64,000 bases of DNA from Aliidongia dinghuensis (GCF_014643535.1 NZ_BMJQ01000010.1:1-64000); one strand, 5' to 3'. Shown: positions 32,981 through 41,787, counted from the first letter of the stretch. The notes: a model not told the origin generated them from the letters alone. A program made the numbers and translations.

Positions 32981-33892
32981 ATGCGCTCCCGCCTCGATCC
33001 CCTCACCCTCCTCGCCATCCTGGCCACGCTGCTGGTCTGGTCGTCGTCCTTCGCCTGCATCAGCTACGGCTTGCGCAGCTTCTCGCCCGGAGAGTTGGCG
33101 CTGCTGCGGTTCCTGGTCGCCTCGCTCTGCTTCCTGCCGGCGATCGTGACCGGCCGGATCCCGGTACCCGAGCGGCGCGACTGGCCGATGATCGCGCTCC
33201 TGGGCCTCATGGGCATCACGCTCTACCAGGTCTGCCTCGGCACGGCGCAGACGCGCATCTCGGCCGGGGCCGCGGCCGTGGTCATCGCCCTCGTGCCCGG
33301 CGTCACGGCAGCGCTCGCCGCCTTGCGGCTCGGCGAACGGCTGTCGGCCCGCGCCTGGGGCGGCCTCGGCGTCGCGTTCTTGGGCGCGATCCTGATCACG
33401 GTCGGCGCCGGCAAAGAGATCCGGTTCGAGCCGCTGGCGCTGCTGGCGTTGGTCTCGGTCTTCGCTACCAGCGGCTATTTCGTGCTGCAGCGGCCCTTGA
33501 TGCAGCGCATGACGCCGATCGGCTTCACCGCCTGGAGCCTGATCGCCGGCGCCGTGGGCCTGTTGCCGTTCGGGTTCCATTTGCCGGCCGCCGTCAGCGC
33601 AGCACCCGCAGGCCAGATCCTGTCGGTCGTCTATCTGGGTGTGGCACCGAGCGCGCTCGGCTACATCCTGTGGAACTTCGCCCTGTCGCGGGCGCCGGTC
33701 AGCCGGGTCGCGAGCTTCATCTATCTGCAGCCGCTGATCGCGACGCTCATCGCCTGGGCTTGGCTCGGCCAGGTGCCGACGCTCATCATGGTGCTGGGCG
33801 GCAGCGCCGCGGTCGGCGGCGTCATCCTGGCCAACACGGCCGGTGCCACGGCGAAGCGGCCGGCACGCGCGGCGTGCGAGGAGACGGTCTAG
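32981..33892 (+). CDS. EamA/DMT family transporter, probable metabolite exporter
   Basis: 303 residues, ten membrane segments in two EamA repeats; LLVWSSSFACISYGLRSFSPGELALLRF and APSALGYILWNFALSRAPVSRVASFIYLQPL are typical. Start at ATG 32981. The 95-nt gap shared with the divergent Lrp-type gene is AT-rich and probably carries both promoters and the regulator site. Substrate unknown; an amino acid or its analogue is the usual guess. Confidence 0.92.
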   Translation: MRSRLDPLTLLAILATLLVWSSSFACISYGLRSFSPGELALLRFLVASLCFLPAIVTGRIPVPERRDWPMIALLGLMGITLYQVCLGTAQTRISAGAAAVVIALVPGVTAALAALRLGERLSARAWGGLGVAFLGAILITVGAGKEIRFEPLALLALVSVFATSGYFVLQRPLMQRMTPIGFTAWSLIAGAVGLLPFGFHLPAAVSAAPAGQILSVVYLGVAPSALGYILWNFALSRAPVSRVASFIYLQPLIATLIAWAWLGQVPTLIMVLGGSAAVGGVILANTAGATAKRPARAACEETV

Positions 33893-34228
33893 CTAGATCA
33901 CCGCGGCACCAAGCGCCGCGCACCAATGGGCGAGGCGTCGCTTCAAGGCCGCGTCACGGGCAAAGGCAAGCGCCTCCTCCGGCAGCCGCTCCAGCACCTC
34001 GAACGTGAAACGGTCGGCGCCGTGGCTGTTCCAGGCCTGCTGCAGGCCCGGGTGCGGGTTGACGCCAAGCTTGAGCGTGAACCAAAGCCGGTTCTGGATC
34101 GTCGCAAGATCGGGCGCGCGCCCGACCCATCGCTCGCCGCTCGCCGTGCAGGCGACAGCATAGATGCCGGCACTGACCTTGCGCTCCTTATAGGCCGCGA
34201 CCGCAGCCTTGCGTTCCCTACCCTGCAT
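33893..34228 (-). CDS. GIY-YIG nuclease family protein
   Basis: 111 residues. The N-terminus has AGIYAVACTASGERWVG, where WVG replaces the usual YIG, followed by NRLWFTLKLG with the conserved arginine region and AWNSHGADRFTFEVLERL. This small single-domain class is common in alphaproteobacteria, usually unstudied. A strong GGAGGTGAT ribosome binding site precedes the ATG. Its promoter overlaps that of the divergent DUF2239 gene. Its stop abuts the stop of the EamA gene. Confidence 0.85.
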   Translation of the reverse strand: MQGRERKAAVAAYKERKVSAGIYAVACTASGERWVGRAPDLATIQNRLWFTLKLGVNPHPGLQQAWNSHGADRFTFEVLERLPEEALAFARDAALKRRLAHWCAALGAAVI

Positions 34229-34247
34229 CGATCACCTCCATCGGCAG

Positions 34248-34295
34248 ATTTATACCCGGGCAGAATTGACTCAGCAATATGACCCGGATATAAAT
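34248..34295. promoter_or_regulatory. Two divergent sigma-70-type promoters arranged back to back
   Basis: Plus strand: -35 TTGACT (34266-34271), 17-bp spacer, -10 TATAAAT (34289-34295). Minus strand: -35 TTGCTG (complement of 34272-34277), 17-bp spacer, -10 TATAAAT (complement of 34248-34254). The two -35 boxes abut. An inverted repeat of about 18 bp with two mismatches covers both -10 regions (34243-34260 and 34283-34300). The plus -10 ends only 5 nt before the DUF2239 ATG. Confidence 0.8.
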
Positions 34296-34300
34296 CCGCC

Positions 34301-34876
34301 ATGATCGAAATCTCTCCCGAACCGGCATCCCCAACCGCGACCGCGTTCGACGGCCCCCGACGGATCGCAAGCGGGCCGCTGGTCGCGGTCGCACTCGCGG
34401 TCAAGGCGGCAATCGCTGCCGGTGCCGCGGGACCTGTGCTGACGTTCGACGATCGGACCGGCCGGGTCATCGATCTGGACCTGCGCGGATCCGACGCGGA
34501 GATCGCCGCCCGCCTCGGCGACGCGTCGCCCGCCCGGGGGCGTGGCCGGCCCAAGCTGGGCGTCACGGCGCGGGAGGTGACACTTCTGCCGCGCCACTGG
34601 GAATGGCTGGCGGCGCAGCCCGGCGGCGCGTCGGTGACACTCCGGCGGCTGGTCGACCAGGCGCGGCGCGCGGACGGCGACGACAGTCGCCTCCGGGCCG
34701 CGCGCGAGGCCGCCTATCGCTTCATGGCGGCGATGGCCGGCGACCTGCCGGGCTTCGAGGAGGCGGCGCGCGCGCTCTTTGCCGACGACTGGGCCGGCCT
34801 CGAACGGCACGGCGCCGGCTGGCCGGCGGACGTGCGCGCTTACATGCTGAAGCTGGCCGACGGGAGCCCACAATGA
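34301..34876 (+). CDS. DUF2239 family protein
   Basis: 191 residues. TAFDGPRRIASG at the N-terminus, then VIDLDLRGS, GRGRPKLGVTAREVTLLPRH and QPGGASVTLRRLVDQARR are the family's conserved segments; RPKLGV resembles an AT-hook-like element. Function unknown. The promoter -10 ends 5 nt before the ATG and there is no ribosome binding site, so the transcript is probably leaderless. It overlaps the next gene by ATGA. Confidence 0.9.
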   Translation: MIEISPEPASPTATAFDGPRRIASGPLVAVALAVKAAIAAGAAGPVLTFDDRTGRVIDLDLRGSDAEIAARLGDASPARGRGRPKLGVTAREVTLLPRHWEWLAAQPGGASVTLRRLVDQARRADGDDSRLRAAREAAYRFMAAMAGDLPGFEEAARALFADDWAGLERHGAGWPADVRAYMLKLADGSPQ

Positions 34877-35286
34877 CGCGCCACCTCGAGCCGACCCAGG
34901 CGAGCGCCGTCGCCTTCATGCGGCGCGAGATCGCCGGCGAGTTCGTCATGCTGAACCTGCTGCGCTTTCGCGCGGTCGCGGACTATTCGGCACACCCGGA
35001 TCTGGCGCCGGAAACCCCGATCAGCGGTGCCGACGCCTTTGATCGCTATATCGCCCACACCCTGCCCTTCCTCTCGGCAAGCGGTGGGGAACTGCTGTTC
35101 GTTGGCGAAGGCGGTCCGTTCCTGGTCGGCCCGGCGGACGAGCGCTGGGACCGGGTGATGCTGGTCCGTCAGGCCAGCGTGCGGCAATTCATGGATTTCG
35201 CCGGCAATGCCGCGTATCTGGCGGGCATCGGCCATCGCCGCGCGGCGCTCGAGGATTCGCGCCTGCTGCCGCTCGTGCCGCTTTAG
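34873..35286 (+). CDS. DUF1330-like small protein
   Basis: 137 residues. A ferredoxin-like stress-barrel protein judging by GEFVMLNLLRFRAVADYS...ISGADAFDRYIAHTLPFL...WDRVMLVRQASVRQFMDFAGNAAYLAGIGHR, a pattern seen in DUF1330 and related families. Function unknown. Coupled to the DUF2239 gene by an ATGA overlap. Its TAG stop overlaps the TAA of the convergent carbonic-anhydrase-like gene. Confidence 0.8.
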   Translation: MTRHLEPTQASAVAFMRREIAGEFVMLNLLRFRAVADYSAHPDLAPETPISGADAFDRYIAHTLPFLSASGGELLFVGEGGPFLVGPADERWDRVMLVRQASVRQFMDFAGNAAYLAGIGHRRAALEDSRLLPLVPL

Positions 35287-35807
35287 CCGATCTCGCTGCG
35301 GTACTGCTGGGCGAGGCTGGCGTAACTCCGCGCCGTGCCGGCCATCATGGCATAGTCCTCCTCGGTCAGCTCGCGCAGCATCTTGGCCGGCCGGCCGGCC
35401 CAGAGTTCGCCGCGCCGGACGCGCTTGCCGGGCGTCACCAGCGCGCCGGCGGCGACGAAGCCCAGGCTCTCGACCACGCATTCGTCCATGACGGTCGCAT
35501 TCATGCCGACGAAAGCCTGGTCCTCGAGCACGCAGCCGTGGATGAGCGCCATATGGCCGATCGAGACATCGTCGCCGATATAGGTGCCGGTGCGGGCGCG
35601 CGAGACATGGACGACCGTGCCGTCCTGGATATTGACCCGGGCGCCAACGCGGATCTCGTGCACATCGCCGCGCAGCACGCAGCCGAACCAGATCGAGCTG
35701 CCGGCGCCGATCACAGTGTTGCCGATGATCGTGGCGTTCGGCGCGATGAAGGCATCGGGGGCGATCGTCGGGCGAATGCCTTCGAAGGGCAGCAGCAGGC
35801 CGGGCAT
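35283..35807 (-). CDS. Gamma-carbonic anhydrase family protein (left-handed beta-helix)
   Basis: 174 residues. Hexapeptide repeats (PNATIIGNTVIGAGSSIWFGCVLRGDV...RVNIQDGTVVHV...DDVSIGHMALIHGCVLEDQAFVGMNATVMD) build the beta-helix. Histidines in VVHV, IGHM and LIHGC are the three zinc ligands of the family. Many members of this subgroup (YrdA/PaaY-like) have weak or other activity. Start at ATG 35807. Confidence 0.93.
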   Translation of the reverse strand: MPGLLLPFEGIRPTIAPDAFIAPNATIIGNTVIGAGSSIWFGCVLRGDVHEIRVGARVNIQDGTVVHVSRARTGTYIGDDVSIGHMALIHGCVLEDQAFVGMNATVMDECVVESLGFVAAGALVTPGKRVRRGELWAGRPAKMLRELTEEDYAMMAGTARSYASLAQQYRSEIG

Positions 35808-35887
35808 GGCGCGTTCCTCGGACAGTTCATTCGTTCTTCGATGGAACGCCCGTAGCCGGAACGCAAGGCGGAAATTGCCTCCCCGCA

Positions 35888-38368
35888 CTACTTCGCCTGG
35901 GTCACGACGAGCTTGGTGAGCGTCGTGCCGCCGGCCAGCACGTTCTGCAGCCGGATGCCGTGCACGCCGCTCGACAAGGTCCCGGTCCAGGTGCCGGTGC
36001 CGACCGGCACATTGTCGATCAGGATGCGCACCGCCGTCGGCCGAGCCGCGTCCGAGGCGACCGTGAAATTGCCCGGCGTCGCAACCGAGATGCTGAAGCC
36101 CATGTAGTCGCCGACCTTGGCGATGGCGTTGGTCACGTAGCCGGAGCTCGTGACGCCGCTCGTGCCCTGGTAGGGGATGGTGCAGGGCGCGTGGCAGGCG
36201 ATCTGCTGCAGCGGCCGAGCGTTCGAGCCGAGCGCCAGGATCGCCTGCATCTTCGGCGTGTTCTGCTCGTTGATCGTCGGGTTGGCGACGCCGTAGGCCG
36301 TAGCACCCGCCGCGTTGAAGATGAACGGCATGGTGCCGCCCAGATGGAAGAACGCATTCAACGCCTGGGTCGCCTGGCCGAGCACGCCCGGGTCGAGGTT
36401 GAGCGCCACTTCCGAGGCCGTGCCGGTGTCGCCGCCCACCTCGAAGCCGCCCTCATAGCCCATGGCCTTGAGCCCGAACGCATTGGCCCAGAGCGCGTCG
36501 CTGCCGGTCGAAGGCACGTTCTGGCCCGAGGCGAAGACGGCCGCGGCCGTGCCAAGACCCTGGTGTATCGGCGCCACGTACCAGCCGCCGCCACCGCCGT
36601 AGAGGAAGTAATTGACCGGATGCGGGTTCGCCACGTGCTGCACGCCGTCGGCGTTGTTGTAGAAACTATCGAGGAAGTCGAGCCCGACGGCGGCGGTCTC
36701 GTTCATGTTGCCGTACTGCCATTCGAACACCGGCCGGATCTGCGTCATCATCGCGGCGTCGCCCCAGACGGCGCGGAACAGGTTGCTCACCTCCATGATG
36801 CGCTTGGCGACGCGCCGGCGCTCCCAGACGAACGAGCGCCCGTTCTTGTCGTAATCGAGCGGCGAATTGCCGGCCGCGACCTCGGCCTCAGCCAGCGCCA
36901 CGTTGCTGTTGTACTGGGGGAAGGACGTGTTCCAGACCTCGTTGGAATATTCGATATAGACCTTGAGGTTCGAGTTGAGCGGCGGATAGGCCGGGCTCGA
37001 CTGCCGGCCCGTATAGGGGGTCGCGCCGTCGCTGCCGTAGGCCAGCAGCTCTGCGAGCTTGGTCACGTAGTCGTCGCTGGCATAGACCGGGATGTTGATC
37101 CACACGTCCTTGCCGGTCTCGTTGGCGAGCGCCACCAGGTCCTCCCAGGAAGCGCCCTTGCCCTGCCAGCCGTATCCGCCCTTCGGCTGGTACTGGGTCG
37201 CGTCCGTCGGCTTCACCCGGTCCGACCAATTGACCTGGCGATTGCCGTTGGTCGCCAGGTAATCCATGAAGCGGATGCCGGTGAAATAGGACAGGAACGA
37301 CTTGTATTCCGCGCTGAACAGCTCGCCCACCGCGTGGGGTGTCGCCGAACCCGGCGCCAGCGGCCGCATGATGCGCAAGTTGGTGATGCCCGAGCCGGTC
37401 GCCGACGTGGCCGTGCGCCGGGTCTCAGCAAAGCCGAGCGTCGCCGCCGCCGGTGCGGCGTTGCTGACGGTCCATTCAGCCGTCGTCACGTTGGTCCCAG
37501 CGTTATAGCCCACGCCGAACGGCAGCGTGGCGCCGTAGCTGACGCCACCGACCGAGAAGCTGCCGAGCCCGGTCCAGTCAACGAGCTTCGCCGCCCCGTT
37601 GAAGGTCACCTGATAGGTGCCGTTCATCTCGCGCCCGCTGGACCAGAGCGCCAGGCTCGCATCGGCGAGCGGCCAGCCGTTGGCGTCGGTTGCGACCACG
37701 GCGGCACTGTTCGAATAGGCGCCGAACGGCTTCGCCTGCTTGACCACGTCGGCGAAGATGTTGCCGGGCTCGCCGGGCAGGACGGCGGCACTGTTGATGC
37801 CGAGCGGCGTCGCCGCCTCGATCACCTGGAACGGCACGGTCGGGCTCGACCAGCCGAGCCGGAGCGAGCCGCTCCTGCCGTGCTGAAAGTAATGCATCGC
37901 AATGTCATAGGACTTGCCGGCGGTGAGCGCGAAGCTCGCGGTATCGGTCCTGGCCCCGCTCGCCCCGTCGGTGACGAGCGTCGTCCAGGCGCTGCTGCCG
38001 GTCGGCCGGATAGCGAGCGACACGCTGTCGCTCGACTGGACGCGGAAGCTGTAGGTCTCGCTCGTCGTCGCGATGATCTGGCCGGTCCAGCTGGCCGAGA
38101 AGTTCGACCAGGCGGCGGTCGAAAATTCCGGCGAGGTCGAGCCGCCGGGGCCGGCCGCGTTCCAGGTAAAGTCGATGCGCGCGTCGCGCCGCTGGAACGC
38201 CGGCTGGGTCACGCCGGCGGTGCCGGATTGGTATTGGCCGATGAAGCCGCCCCAGACGACACCCTGAGCGTGCGCCTGGGACGGCGAACCCAAGGTTCCC
38301 CCGACCCCGAGAGAAAGCCCAAGAGAAAGAAGGAGCGTGCCCGCCGTGACACCACCAGTCCGCATCAT
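35888..38368 (-). CDS. Secreted PA14-domain protein with glycoside-hydrolase-like core
   Basis: About 826 residues. A signal peptide ends near SQAHAQG. Residues about 40-180 fit a PA14 carbohydrate-binding domain (WTGQIIATTSETYSFRVQSSDSVSLAI). The large middle region reads like a TIM-barrel glycosidase: FTGIRFMDYLATNG, SWEDLVALANETGKDVWINIPVYASDDYV and YIEYSNEVWN near residue 470, where the glutamate could be an acid/base. A C-terminal beta domain of about 100 residues (IDNVPVGTGTWTGTLSSGVHGIRL) resembles a carbohydrate-binding module. Two cysteines (ACHAPC) lie before it. AGAGG precedes the ATG at 38368. Substrate unknown, extracellular polysaccharide likely. Confidence 0.75.
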   Translation of the reverse strand: MMRTGGVTAGTLLLSLGLSLGVGGTLGSPSQAHAQGVVWGGFIGQYQSGTAGVTQPAFQRRDARIDFTWNAAGPGGSTSPEFSTAAWSNFSASWTGQIIATTSETYSFRVQSSDSVSLAIRPTGSSAWTTLVTDGASGARTDTASFALTAGKSYDIAMHYFQHGRSGSLRLGWSSPTVPFQVIEAATPLGINSAAVLPGEPGNIFADVVKQAKPFGAYSNSAAVVATDANGWPLADASLALWSSGREMNGTYQVTFNGAAKLVDWTGLGSFSVGGVSYGATLPFGVGYNAGTNVTTAEWTVSNAAPAAATLGFAETRRTATSATGSGITNLRIMRPLAPGSATPHAVGELFSAEYKSFLSYFTGIRFMDYLATNGNRQVNWSDRVKPTDATQYQPKGGYGWQGKGASWEDLVALANETGKDVWINIPVYASDDYVTKLAELLAYGSDGATPYTGRQSSPAYPPLNSNLKVYIEYSNEVWNTSFPQYNSNVALAEAEVAAGNSPLDYDKNGRSFVWERRRVAKRIMEVSNLFRAVWGDAAMMTQIRPVFEWQYGNMNETAAVGLDFLDSFYNNADGVQHVANPHPVNYFLYGGGGGWYVAPIHQGLGTAAAVFASGQNVPSTGSDALWANAFGLKAMGYEGGFEVGGDTGTASEVALNLDPGVLGQATQALNAFFHLGGTMPFIFNAAGATAYGVANPTINEQNTPKMQAILALGSNARPLQQIACHAPCTIPYQGTSGVTSSGYVTNAIAKVGDYMGFSISVATPGNFTVASDAARPTAVRILIDNVPVGTGTWTGTLSSGVHGIRLQNVLAGGTTLTKLVVTQAK

Positions 38369-38680
38369 TGCCGCCTCTAGCGAGAACCCGAAGAATCCAG
38401 CCTCGGCAGCACAATGTTCTTGCTTAGCCAAGCCGAGGCGCTCGCGCCCAGCTCGAGAAGCCGAAATATCAATGTACCGTTCGAGATGCCGTTTACTCGG
38501 GGAACATAGATTCCGCGGCGTTAAGAGAGTCTGAAACCAAAGATAGAGCGGAACGCGCGACCGAAATTATTGCGTAAAATCCGATGCGACCTTTTGGTGC
38601 ACCGATCGCCGGGAAAGACGCGCAGTAATTGTATCGGGCCCGTCGATGCCAGCGGACGGCACCGGCCGGCAGCACCCGGC
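38369..38680. promoter_or_regulatory. Intergenic region upstream of the PA14 protein
   Basis: 312 nt between the PA14 gene start and the rpsI terminator. It should contain the PA14 promoter; the part 38520-38640 is somewhat AT-richer. No gene, palindrome or riboswitch was recognised. Confidence 0.35.
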
Positions 38681-38716
38681 CAAAACAAAACCGCCGGCCC
38701 CTCGCGGGACCGGCGG
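38681..38716 (-). terminator. Terminator of the rplM-rpsI operon
   Basis: Hairpin 38691-38697 with 38710-38716 (7 bp, extended inside by further pairs), followed on the minus strand by TTTTGTTTTG (38681-38690). It lies about 30 nt past the rpsI stop. Confidence 0.9.
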
Positions 38717-38748
38717 CTTTCCAGAACCGACTTGCGCCGGCCCGAGCT

Positions 38749-39261
38749 TTAGCGCTTCGAGAACTGGAAGCTGCGGCGGGCCTTGGCCTTACCGTACTTC
38801 TTACGCTCGACGACGCGGCTGTCGCGGGTGAGGAAGCCCTGGCCCTTGAGCACGGGGCGGAGCGCCGGCTCGAAATAGGTCAGCGCCTTGGAGATGCCGT
38901 GACGGACGGCACCGGCCTGGCCCGAGAGGCCGCCGCCAGCAACCGTGCACCACACGTCGAACTGGCCGACGCGGTCGGTGATGACGAACGGCTGGGCGAG
39001 CAGCATGCGCAGCACCGGACGCGCGAAATAGATCGGCGCCTCGCGGCCGTTGATCAGCAGCTTGCCGGTGCCGCGCTTGATCCAGACGCGGGCGACCGCG
39101 TCCTTGCGCTTGCCGGTGGCATAGGAGCGACCGAACTTGTCGATCTTCGGCTCGGCGATAGCGGCCTGGGCGCCGGCCCCGGCCTCGTCGACCACCGGCT
39201 GGGCGTTCTGGGCGCTCGCGAGCGCAGCCTTCAACTGCGAGAGCTGGGTGAGGTCCGACAT
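38749..39261 (-). CDS. rpsI: 30S ribosomal protein S9
   Basis: 170 residues, with an alphaproteobacterial N-terminal extension of about 40 residues before the conserved [41 protein letters not shown] and the C-terminal [24 protein letters not shown], whose tail contacts tRNA at the P site, are intact. It lies 1 nt after rplM, the normal order. Confidence 0.98.
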   Translation of the reverse strand: MSDLTQLSQLKAALASAQNAQPVVDEAGAGAQAAIAEPKIDKFGRSYATGKRKDAVARVWIKRGTGKLLINGREAPIYFARPVLRMLLAQPFVITDRVGQFDVWCTVAGGGLSGQAGAVRHGISKALTYFEPALRPVLKGQGFLTRDSRVVERKKYGKAKARRSFQFSKR

Positions 39262-39262
39262 A

Positions 39263-39727
39263 TTAGAGGGCTCGCTTGTTCTTCGGGTTCATCGCGGCGA
39301 CGTCGAGCAGAACCGGCTGCTGCGCCTCGTGCGGATGAGCGGGACCGGCGTAGACGCGCAGGTTGCTCATGATCTGGCGGCCGAGCGGCCCGCGCGGAAC
39401 CATGCGCTCGACAGCCTTCTCGATGACGCGCTCCGGATGGTTGCCATCCAGGATCTGGCCCTTCGAACGGCCCTTGATGCCGCCCGGATAGCCGGTGTGC
39501 CAGTAGAAGATGTCGTCGGTGCGCTTCTTGCCGGTCAGATGCACCTTCTCGGCATTGATCACGACGACATGGTCGCCGCAATCCATGTGAGGGGTGTAGG
39601 TCGGCTTGTGCTTGCCGCGCAGATGGTTGGCGATGATCGAGGCAAGCCGACCGAGCACAAGCCCGTCGGCATCGATCAGCGTCCAGCGCTTGTCCAGGTC
39701 GGACGGCTTGGCGGAATAGGTCTTCAT
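39263..39727 (-). CDS. rplM: 50S ribosomal protein L13
   Basis: 154 residues. [59 protein letters not shown] and [15 protein letters not shown] are characteristic. Start at ATG 39727. First gene of the L13-S9 operon, with a leader of about 130 nt from the predicted -10 at 39863-39868. Confidence 0.98.
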   Translation of the reverse strand: MKTYSAKPSDLDKRWTLIDADGLVLGRLASIIANHLRGKHKPTYTPHMDCGDHVVVINAEKVHLTGKKRTDDIFYWHTGYPGGIKGRSKGQILDGNHPERVIEKAVERMVPRGPLGRQIMSNLRVYAGPAHPHEAQQPVLLDVAAMNPKNKRAL

Positions 39728-39862
39728 CGATCTCGACTCGAAAAGGGACCCACGCGGCACATGCGAGAGGCACATTCCGGGCGGAGGCCGTTGTCTAAGG
39801 GCTCGAGCCCCTCCGAGTCAACGCGAAAAAACATCGATGTTCGAGGAACATAGCGAGCGGTA

Positions 39863-39868
39863 TTATAG
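39863..39868 (-). promoter_or_regulatory. Predicted -10 element of the rplM promoter
   Basis: TATAAT on the minus strand, about 130 nt upstream of rplM; no good -35 at 17 nt. A near-perfect palindrome ATCTATTT-g-AAATAGAT (39882-39898) lies just upstream and may be an activator site or the terminator of the preceding gene. The leader could carry ribosomal-protein autoregulation, but no structure was proven. Confidence 0.5.
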
Positions 39869-39959
39869 TATGTTTCCTGTATCTATTTGAAATAGATAAA
39901 TAAATTGACCATTTCCGTGCGAATTCCGTCACGGAGCGGCAGGCACCCATGCTCGCCGG

Positions 39960-40871
39960 TCATGCGTCGACGGATGGCAATGTCCGCACCGGCGCGGGTG
40001 CACGCCGGCAAATTTTCTCCGCCAGCGACAGATCGTGCCATGCTGCGATATGGGCAAGCATGGCTGCTGTGGCCCACGCGTTGAGCATGAACATGACGCA
40101 AGGCGGGAAGGCTTTCATCTGCCAGTAGACTGGATCGCTGGGGCTTTCGCTGCCCATCAACGTAAATACCCACAAAAATATCGCGGAAAGCAATACGCAG
40201 AACAGTTCCTGCCAAAGAAGTTTATTTATGCGAAACTTCTTGTTTTTCCGCTTTATGGAAATACTGATCGGCTTCAGCAACAAAAACTCCGGAGACCCCG
40301 CGCAATTCGGCCCGGAGTAGAGGAAGAGCGTGGTGCACGAGAGGAGCAGACACATCGTTAGGAAGTGCCTGAGGTCGTAGGCATCGACCAAATGGCCGCG
40401 AACGACGATGTGAGCCACCTGCCCGATGGCGGCCGGATAGAGTTGATCGATCACCCCGTAAAGCCACTCGATGGCCGGCACACCATCCAAGGCCCGCGCG
40501 AGGTAGCGCGCCTGGGGTACGAAGATGATGGAGAGGCCATACAGCCAGAACGCGAGGACGATGCGGCCGCACCAGACGCGTCGCCGTACGAACGCGGCGG
40601 GCAATGCCACGGCGTCGCCGCGCGGCAGAGCCGCCATTGCCTGTACTAGCCAGCCCATATAGGCGGCGCGGTTTGGCCGCGCGCAGTGCCTGAGGAAGTC
40701 CAGGAGCAGGAAGAACGGCAGGTACAGCGCCCAGCTGCGCACCGGCATGCCGAAGATCAGCATGAAGGACAGCCACATGGTCATCGGCAGCGCCGCGACA
40801 AGGCGCAGCGGTCCGGTGCGGCTTAAGAGCGATGGAAGTGTCGGCATTGTTGCCGCGATATTTTTATCCAT
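39960..40871 (-). CDS. Polytopic membrane protein, unknown function
   Basis: 303 residues with about six to seven membrane segments (LVAALPMTMWLSFMLIFGMPV, WALYLPFFLLLDFL, RIVLAFWLYGLSIIFV, FLTMCLLLSCTTLFLY, LFCVLLSAIFLWVFTLMG and others). GAGGGAGGG directly before ATG 40871 supports the start. The middle basic stretch ISIKRKNKKFRINK is probably cytoplasmic. No known family. The 3' half is less GC-rich than its neighbours. It may form an operon with the lipoprotein encoded just upstream (47 nt gap). Confidence 0.65.
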   Translation of the reverse strand: MDKNIAATMPTLPSLLSRTGPLRLVAALPMTMWLSFMLIFGMPVRSWALYLPFFLLLDFLRHCARPNRAAYMGWLVQAMAALPRGDAVALPAAFVRRRVWCGRIVLAFWLYGLSIIFVPQARYLARALDGVPAIEWLYGVIDQLYPAAIGQVAHIVVRGHLVDAYDLRHFLTMCLLLSCTTLFLYSGPNCAGSPEFLLLKPISISIKRKNKKFRINKLLWQELFCVLLSAIFLWVFTLMGSESPSDPVYWQMKAFPPCVMFMLNAWATAAMLAHIAAWHDLSLAEKICRRAPAPVRTLPSVDA

Positions 40872-40918
40872 CCCTCCCTCAATCGGTCGTGGCGATCCCG
40901 GAGGCACCCTCGAGCCCG

Positions 40919-41428
40919 TTAATTGTAATAGGCGAAAATCGGTTTTGCGGCTGAAACGCCGCCCAGCGGCCTGATCTGCATCACATACTTTTCTGTCATC
41001 GGCTCGCCGGTGGCCGCATCGACCAGCCACATCTGCGCGGCCTTGTCCGTCTCGAGCACCTCGCACTCGATCGCGAGACGCTGCCCGGGCCGGCCGACGA
41101 GGTCGAATCCCACAGAGCCGAACTGCATGCCCCATCGGTAAGCAAGGTCAAGGTGATGGAACACCGACGGCGTCAGCAGGGTTGGCGTGTTCCAGTGCCC
41201 CTGCGCTTCGGCGATCGGCTTCCGGTCCACGCCCCACAGATAGATGTACTCGTTGGCATTCAGCCATGACGGGTCGTTCTTCGTGCCGACAATGCTGACC
41301 GCATCGCCGGGCGACAACGCGTTCGGCGGCGCGTAGAACGCGTTGGGGGCCGGCGATGCGGTGTGACAGGCGGCCAAGAGGGCTCCGGCCAAAGGCGCGA
41401 AGCGCCAGACAAGAAAAGTGCGTGCCAT
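40919..41428 (-). CDS. Putative lipoprotein, unknown function
   Basis: 169 residues with a signal peptide and lipobox LLAAC. The mature part has a beta-rich look (LSPGDAVSIVG, EYIYLWGVDRKPI, QRLAIECEVLETDKAAQMWLVDAATGEPM) but no family I recognise. Same strand as the membrane protein that follows. Confidence 0.65.
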   Translation of the reverse strand: MARTFLVWRFAPLAGALLAACHTASPAPNAFYAPPNALSPGDAVSIVGTKNDPSWLNANEYIYLWGVDRKPIAEAQGHWNTPTLLTPSVFHHLDLAYRWGMQFGSVGFDLVGRPGQRLAIECEVLETDKAAQMWLVDAATGEPMTEKYVMQIRPLGGVSAAKPIFAYYN

Positions 41429-41787
41429 CGGATTGTGCCTTGCTCGCGACTGGACAAAATGTGCTTGGATCGTCTTGCCGATAGAAACTATCGGCCGGGT
41501 GTTCGGTCATTCGCAGGCTCGTAATTCCGGCACTAGCGCCGGACTTTCACCAGAAACAGGATGCTATTTTGGGTAAGTGTTAAAGTTCACATCGAAGCAA
41601 CAGGGGACAAACGCTTCATTGAACACGATTAATATTGGTCGACAGAACCAATCATCGTGATGTTACCGCGCTCAAAGGTGCGAAAACTGAACGCAAATTG
41701 CCTCGCACCTACCTATATAAAATCGTGAAGGTGGAATTCGTCTCAATTTTTTATGGCGCTCATCGCGGGCGCCGGGGCTCGCGCCGC
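41429..41787. other. 359-nt region without a recognised gene
   Basis: It lies upstream of the lipoprotein gene and after the stop of the PAP2 gene. It contains a perfect 8-bp hairpin GCCGATAG-aaa-CTATCGGC (41477-41495) 49 nt before the lipoprotein start, and an AT-rich stretch at 41560-41760 with TATATAAAA near 41714. Promoters are likely; no riboswitch class was identified. Confidence 0.35.

Noticed and set aside
35960..38380. A plus-strand open frame of about 800 codons opposite the PA14 protein
   Set aside because: No start signal and an Arg/Gly/Ala/Val-rich translation; the minus strand encodes a signal peptide and recognisable domains.
41429..41787. Cyclic-di-GMP or other riboswitch in the gene-free region
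   Set aside because: One hairpin is clear, but the conserved loop sequences of known classes are missing.
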